This document shows positions 5,498 through 9,320 of a DNA stretch of 9,320 nt, in pieces. The position numbers and the translations under genes were made by a program. How positions within the stretch are numbered: position 1 is the stretch's first letter; each line of letters opens with the position of its first letter. This stretch comes from Bacteroidota bacterium (GTDB taxonomy: Bacteria > Bacteroidota > Bacteroidia > Bacteroidales > Prolixibacteraceae), in assembly GCA_030691295.1 (NCBI GenBank), contig JAUYEQ010000013.1, positions 1 through 9,320 on the forward strand, in the 5' to 3' direction. The notes below the pieces were generated by a model. The model saw only the letters and a list, made by a program, of their open reading frames with translations, had not been told where the DNA came from and did no database searches.

Positions 5498-7837
5498 TTA
5501 GAATTTAAATTTATAACTTACTGAAGGAATGACCTTAAACAACGAAATCTGCACCGCCTCTGTCTGATCCGGATTCTCCTTGTTTTGCCTGAAGGAAATA
5601 AAATAGGCGTTTTCCCTTCCGTAGGCATTGTAAACCGAAAAATTCCAACTCGATTCAAATCTTGCAGTTTGTTTCCTAATCCAGGTTAATCCCAGGTCGA
5701 GACGGTGATAATCGGGCATCCGGTAACCGTTTCGTTGCGTATAATAACCAACAATCATTCCGTCAACCTCATATTTACCATTTGGGAAAGTTACTGCATT
5801 TCCGGTATTATACACCCAGGTGGCCGAAATTTTTAACTTTCTGGAAAGATCATACATTGCAACCACCGAGAGATCATGCTGCATATCCTGACGGGCAGGA
5901 AACGGAAGGCCTTTGTTATTTTGGTCAGGCTGATTGATCTCGTCGAATTGACGCATAGTTCTTGACCAAGTATATCCAAGCCAGCCAGTAAGTTTTCCTT
6001 CATTTTTCCTGAATAAAAATTCAGCTCCGTATGCCCAGCCACGCCCGAAAACCAATTCGGCTTCGACTGTTGAATTAAAAACCAGGTCGGCTCCGTTCCG
6101 GTAATCAATCTGATTTTGCAAATTCTTGTAATAAAGCTCGACCGACGATTCAATCGCATTCCGATGGCTGTTTCGGAAATATCCAACAGACCATTGATCC
6201 GAAATCTGCGGTTTCACATTGTCACTGCTCGGCAGCCAAACATCAGTAGGTGTTGAAGAGGTTGAATTCGACAACAAGTGAATAAACTGATAAATTCGGT
6301 TGTAAGAAGCTTTTACAGCACTTTTAGAGTCAATCAGATAATTCAGGGCCAGACGCGGTTCGGAGCCGCCTTGCGTTTTTACCCATTTAAATCGATCGTA
6401 ACTATTTGTCTTTATGAAATCCCCATTGCTATCGAAACTGTAAAAATCGCCGGGACCAACATTCGAAAACAAAGCCAGCCGCAAGCCGTAATAAATCTTC
6501 AGTCTTTCCGATATTTTCTGGCTATTGGAAATGTAAAATGCACTTTCCAAAGCCCGGCGTGGCCTGACGGCAAGCGTACTATAAACGCTACCGGGAGAAG
6601 CTTTAACTTCTCCGGGAACAATCTTATGGAAAATCAGGTTCGCTCCGAATTTAAGTGTATTTTTTGCATTCAGGTACCAACTGAAATCCTGTTTCAGATT
6701 AAAATCCTGAATAACTGAACCAAGTAAAACATCGTTATCTCCCGACAAATCTATTTCGTAAGAATAATTGCTGAAAATAAATGAGCTGTTCGAAAACAAC
6801 TTTTCATTGAAAGTATGATTTAGTCTGACTGTGGCTGTTTTGCTTCCCCAGTCAAATCCAAATTGATCTTCCATCCGAAACTTATCGCGCCCCAAATAAC
6901 CGGAAATAAACAAGCGGTTCGTTTCATTTAGTTTGAAATTGGTTTTCAGGTTCAAATCATAAAAATACAACTGAGTTTCGCGTAGGTCTTTGTCTGGTGC
7001 AAAATTCAGGAACAAATCGGCGTAAGTGCGGCGGGCGCTCACCATAAATGAACTAACATCTTTTTTTACCGGACCTTCGAAACTGAGGTTTGACGCAATC
7101 AATCCCACATTTCCGGTAGTATGGTAATCCTTCATATTTCCTTCTTTCATCCTGATATCCAGCACCGACGAAGCGCGGCCACCATATTCGGCAGGAATAG
7201 AACCTTTCAGCAATTCAGCATCACGAATGGCTTCCGAATTGAAAACAGAAAAGAAACCCAGCAAATGTGAGGCATTATATACCGGCGCTTCATCAAGCAA
7301 TATCAGGTTTTGGTCCAATCCGCCACCGCGCACATAAAATCCGGCATTTCCTTCACCTGCTTGTTTTACTCCGGGCAATAGCTGCATGGTTTTTATCAGG
7401 TCGCGTTCGCCAAATAAAACCGGAATGTTTTCAATCTGCTTTGGATTTAGCTTTAAACTGCCCATCCCGAGCGATGTAACATTTTGGTCGGCTCGTTTGC
7501 CACGAACCTCAATATTTTCAAGTTCATAAGCAACAGAACTCATCCTGAAATTTACAACCTTACTGGAATGAAGATCTACCTCTAAAAGCTTATTTTCATA
7601 GCCAACAAACTGAACTTCAATGCTGAAATTGCCTTCAGGAATGGTAATGGAATAAAAACCATAAGGGTTACAAATTGTGTTGAAACTGGTATTTTGAACA
7701 GATAGTACTGCTCCGGCAAGGTCTTCACCACTTTCTGCATCGGTAATCGTCCCGCTTAGTGTATATTTATTCTGCGAGAATGCCCCGGAGAACATGCCCA
7801 ATAAAATAAAAATATACAAAAGCCGGTGACCCATCAT
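5498..7837 (-). CDS. TonB-dependent receptor with N-terminal carboxypeptidase-regulatory-like domain
   Basis: This 779-residue outer-membrane receptor has a signal peptide (residues 1-about 21, ending GAFSQ). A CarboxypepD_reg-like domain follows at about 24-108 (YTLSGTITDAESGEDLAGA, then GFYSITIPEGNF). The plug domain is at about 130-235, with the signature LLPGVKQAGEGNAGFYVRGG (153-172), then DQNLILLDEAPVYN, GFFSVFN and EYGGRASSVLDIRM. A beta-barrel of about 540 residues ends in the usual aromatic residue (VSYKFKF). It is shorter than SusC proteins (about 1000 residues) and is of the type paired with DUF4249 rather than SusD. It should import a ligand across the outer membrane with TonB-ExbBD energy; which ligand cannot be told. 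ATGs at 7837 and 7834 are both possible starts. It is first of the leftward genes, divergent from an acyl-CoA synthetase across 74 bp. No sigma/anti-sigma pair is adjacent. Confidence 0.93.
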   Translation of the reverse strand: MMGHRLLYIFILLGMFSGAFSQNKYTLSGTITDAESGEDLAGAVLSVQNTSFNTICNPYGFYSITIPEGNFSIEVQFVGYENKLLEVDLHSSKVVNFRMSSVAYELENIEVRGKRADQNVTSLGMGSLKLNPKQIENIPVLFGERDLIKTMQLLPGVKQAGEGNAGFYVRGGGLDQNLILLDEAPVYNASHLLGFFSVFNSEAIRDAELLKGSIPAEYGGRASSVLDIRMKEGNMKDYHTTGNVGLIASNLSFEGPVKKDVSSFMVSARRTYADLFLNFAPDKDLRETQLYFYDLNLKTNFKLNETNRLFISGYLGRDKFRMEDQFGFDWGSKTATVRLNHTFNEKLFSNSSFIFSNYSYEIDLSGDNDVLLGSVIQDFNLKQDFSWYLNAKNTLKFGANLIFHKIVPGEVKASPGSVYSTLAVRPRRALESAFYISNSQKISERLKIYYGLRLALFSNVGPGDFYSFDSNGDFIKTNSYDRFKWVKTQGGSEPRLALNYLIDSKSAVKASYNRIYQFIHLLSNSTSSTPTDVWLPSSDNVKPQISDQWSVGYFRNSHRNAIESSVELYYKNLQNQIDYRNGADLVFNSTVEAELVFGRGWAYGAEFLFRKNEGKLTGWLGYTWSRTMRQFDEINQPDQNNKGLPFPARQDMQHDLSVVAMYDLSRKLKISATWVYNTGNAVTFPNGKYEVDGMIVGYYTQRNGYRMPDYHRLDLGLTWIRKQTARFESSWNFSVYNAYGRENAYFISFRQNKENPDQTEAVQISLFKVIPSVSYKFKF

Positions 7838-7855
7838 GCTATTTTGAATATTTCG

Positions 7856-7863
7856 CTAAAATA
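7856..7863 (-). promoter_or_regulatory. Candidate -7 element of the receptor operon promoter
   Basis: The minus strand reads TATTTTAG, one mismatch from TAnnTTTG, ending 18 nt before the ATG at 7837. It faces the opposite candidate at 7885-7892, with 21 bp between them. No clear -33 TTG is visible at standard spacing. Confidence 0.35.
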
Positions 7864-7884
7864 GGTTTATTCACGCTGGATTTG

Positions 7885-7892
7885 TACTTTTG
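7885..7892 (+). promoter_or_regulatory. Candidate -7 element of the acyl-CoA synthetase promoter
   Basis: TACTTTTG is a perfect match to TAnnTTTG and ends 19 nt before the ATG at 7912, predicting a leader of roughly a dozen bases. No -33 TTG is seen at the usual distance. The element overlaps the left part of the palindrome at 7888-7901, so a bound regulator would block it. Confidence 0.5.
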
Positions 7893-7907
7893 AATTCAAA
7901 ATTTTGA
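7888..7907. repeat. Overlapping palindromes over the synthetase promoter, candidate operator
   Basis: Two perfect palindromes overlap here: a 14 bp one at 7888-7901 (TTTTGAATTCAAAA) and a 12 bp one at 7896-7907 (TCAAAATTTTGA). Together they hold three TTTTGA half-sites, at 7888-7893 and 7902-7907 on the plus strand and 7896-7901 inverted. A fourth copy lies at 7842-7847, just upstream of the receptor start. The block covers the predicted -7 element, transcription start and leader, as expected for a repressor site. The composition is AT-rich, so chance is not excluded. Confidence 0.4.
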
Positions 7908-7911
7908 CATC

Positions 7912-9320
7912 ATGGAAAAATCATCTCAACTGACACTGCCTTTTTTATTCGGAAAGACTGTAGAAAAATTTGGCACTTACAATGCCATGGCGCTGGTTGG
8001 CGAAAAACCGCTGACTTACAATGAAGTTAACCGCCAAATTAATGGACTGATGCGGTTTTTGGAAGATTTAAATATTCAGCCGGGCGACAAGGTTGCAATT
8101 CTCAGCACCAATCTTCCGAATTGGGGGATTGCTTATTTTGCAGTTACATTCATGGGAGCAATTGCTGTTCCTCTCCTGCCCGATTTTTTACCATCTGAAA
8201 TTGAAAACATACTGAATCATTCGGAAGCAAAAGTCATCTTCTTTTCTGAAAAATTGAATTCAAAAATAGATCAGATTCAGGCTACAAATTTAAAACACCG
8301 TATCAGAATTGAAGATTTTACGCTCATTACAAACGATTTGAATCCGCCTGTTTATGATGCCGGTACTGTTTGCAAACAAGTCTATATTGTTGGCGAAGAT
8401 GATCTAGCAGCAATCATCTATACTTCAGGAACTACGGGCAGTTCGAAGGGTGTAATGCTGAGCCACAAAAATATTTGTTTTACAGCCGAAAATGCTCAAT
8501 GTGTCCGGATAGTTCACGAAAGAGACCGCTTCCTTTCAATTTTACCCATGTCGCACACCTATGAAAACACACTTGGTTTTGTGATGCCACTATTGAAAGG
8601 AACCTGCGTTTATTATCTTGGTAAACAACCAACTCCATCGGTTTTACTGCCAGCTTTACTTGAAGTTAAACCAACTATGATGTTTGCCGTTCCACTGATC
8701 ATCGAAAAGATTTACCGCAATAGAATACTTCCGGCCTTTACCAAAAAGTGGCCAATACGGCAACTTTATAAAGTTCCCTTTATCAGGAAAAAACTGCACG
8801 AAATCGCAGGCAAAAAACTGATGCAGACTTTTGGTGGCGAAATTAATTTCTTCGGAATTGGTGGTGCAAAACTCGACAAAACTGTCGAACAGTTCCTTAT
8901 TGAAGCCAAATTTCCATACAGCATTGGCTACGGATTGACAGAAACGTCGCCTCTTTTGGCAGGAATGAAAGTGTTTGAGTCGCGTTTACAATCAACAGGC
9001 CCCGCAATTACCGATGTTGAGCTCAAAATAAACAATCCTGATTCAAAAACCGGGGAAGGCGAGATATGGGCAAAAGGACCCAATGTGATGAAAGGTTATT
9101 ACAAAGAACCCGAACTGACTGCCCAGGTAATTACTCCGGATGGTTGGTTCAAAACCGGTGATTTGGGAAAATTCGATAAAGACAAATTTTTATACATTCG
9201 GGGTCGGTTGAAAAACATCATCATCGGTTCAAGCGGAGAAAATATTTTTCCTGAAGAGATTGAATCAGTCATCAACAACTTCCCTGATGTAGTTGAATCA
9301 TTGGTTGTTCAGCAAAAAGG
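7912..9320 (+). CDS. AMP-forming long-chain acyl-CoA synthetase-like ligase (3' end cut off)
   Basis: The frame from the ATG at 7912 is open for 469 codons to the right edge. It shows the ordered motifs of the ANL adenylate-forming superfamily: the phosphate-binding loop YTSGTTGSSKGVMLSH (Y170 to K179 and beyond), LPMSHTYE (P212-E218, typical of long-chain acyl-CoA synthetases), YGLTETSP (Y340-P347), the ATP-ribose-binding Asp417 in TGDLGKF, and the hinge region GRLKNIIIGSSGENIFPEEIE starting at G431. The C-terminal lid domain with the catalytic lysine lies beyond the window, about 80-90 residues by family length. The expected reaction is fatty acid + ATP + CoA to acyl-CoA + AMP + PPi, acting in the cytosol or at the inner membrane, for lipid synthesis or beta-oxidation. 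Chain length and substrate are inferred only from the family. It is divergent from the TonB receptor operon and shares a 74 bp control region with it. Confidence 0.9.
   Translation, partial: MEKSSQLTLPFLFGKTVEKFGTYNAMALVGEKPLTYNEVNRQINGLMRFLEDLNIQPGDKVAILSTNLPNWGIAYFAVTFMGAIAVPLLPDFLPSEIENILNHSEAKVIFFSEKLNSKIDQIQATNLKHRIRIEDFTLITNDLNPPVYDAGTVCKQVYIVGEDDLAAIIYTSGTTGSSKGVMLSHKNICFTAENAQCVRIVHERDRFLSILPMSHTYENTLGFVMPLLKGTCVYYLGKQPTPSVLLPALLEVKPTMMFAVPLIIEKIYRNRILPAFTKKWPIRQLYKVPFIRKKLHEIAGKKLMQTFGGEINFFGIGGAKLDKTVEQFLIEAKFPYSIGYGLTETSPLLAGMKVFESRLQSTGPAITDVELKINNPDSKTGEGEIWAKGPNVMKGYYKEPELTAQVITPDGWFKTGDLGKFDKDKFLYIRGRLKNIIIGSSGENIFPEEIESVINNFPDVVESLVVQQK

Noticed and set aside
6278..6718. 146-codon plus-strand frame within the TonB receptor gene
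   Set aside because: It is antisense to the beta-barrel coding sequence and its translation shows no family features or promoter.

Overview
The window looks like chromosomal DNA of a Bacteroidota bacterium, plausibly Bacteroidales/Marinilabiliales-like, although the sequence alone cannot fix the family. The evidence is a short TonB-dependent receptor paired with a DUF4249 lipoprotein, a DUF4251 protein, a TPR/PD40/OmpA envelope protein, AT-rich spacers, no clear Shine-Dalgarno sequences, and several matches to the Bacteroidota promoter -7 element TAnnTTTG a short distance before start codons.

Layout from left to right. (1) Positions 1-1733, minus strand: a large envelope protein with signal peptide, TPR-like repeats, PD40 beta-propeller, carboxypeptidase-regulatory-like domain and OmpA C-terminal domain. 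It is cut by the left edge. (2) Positions 1734-2001: a very AT-rich divergent spacer with weak promoter candidates and two inverted repeats. (3) Positions 2002-2199, plus: an unrecognised 65-residue protein with a basic front half and an acidic tail, followed by a good intrinsic terminator. (4) Positions 2415-3067, plus: a complete higB-higA type II toxin-antitoxin pair, toxin first. (5) Positions 3139-7837, minus: four genes reading leftward, in transcription order TonB-dependent receptor, DUF4249 lipoprotein, D-2-hydroxyacid dehydrogenase and DUF4251 protein. The first three are tightly packed (3 and 12 nt gaps) and are probably one transcript; the last follows a 79 nt gap. (6) Positions 7838-7911: a 74 bp divergent control region with overlapping palindromes. 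(7) Positions 7912-9320, plus: an AMP-forming acyl-CoA synthetase, cut by the right edge.

How they fit together. The receptor and DUF4249 lipoprotein are probably an outer-membrane uptake pair of unknown substrate, a SusCD-like arrangement with a different lipoprotein family. The divergent acyl-CoA synthetase shares their control region, so joint regulation is possible but unproven. The toxin-antitoxin pair and the small charged gene look like a small accessory insertion between envelope-related genes. I see no clearly new multi-gene system. The points most worth a second look are the compact palindromic control region at 7888-7907, the in-frame TAA-AAA-TTG junction between receptor and lipoprotein, and the charge-segregated small protein. 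No rRNA, tRNA, CRISPR array, insertion sequence or origin was recognised.
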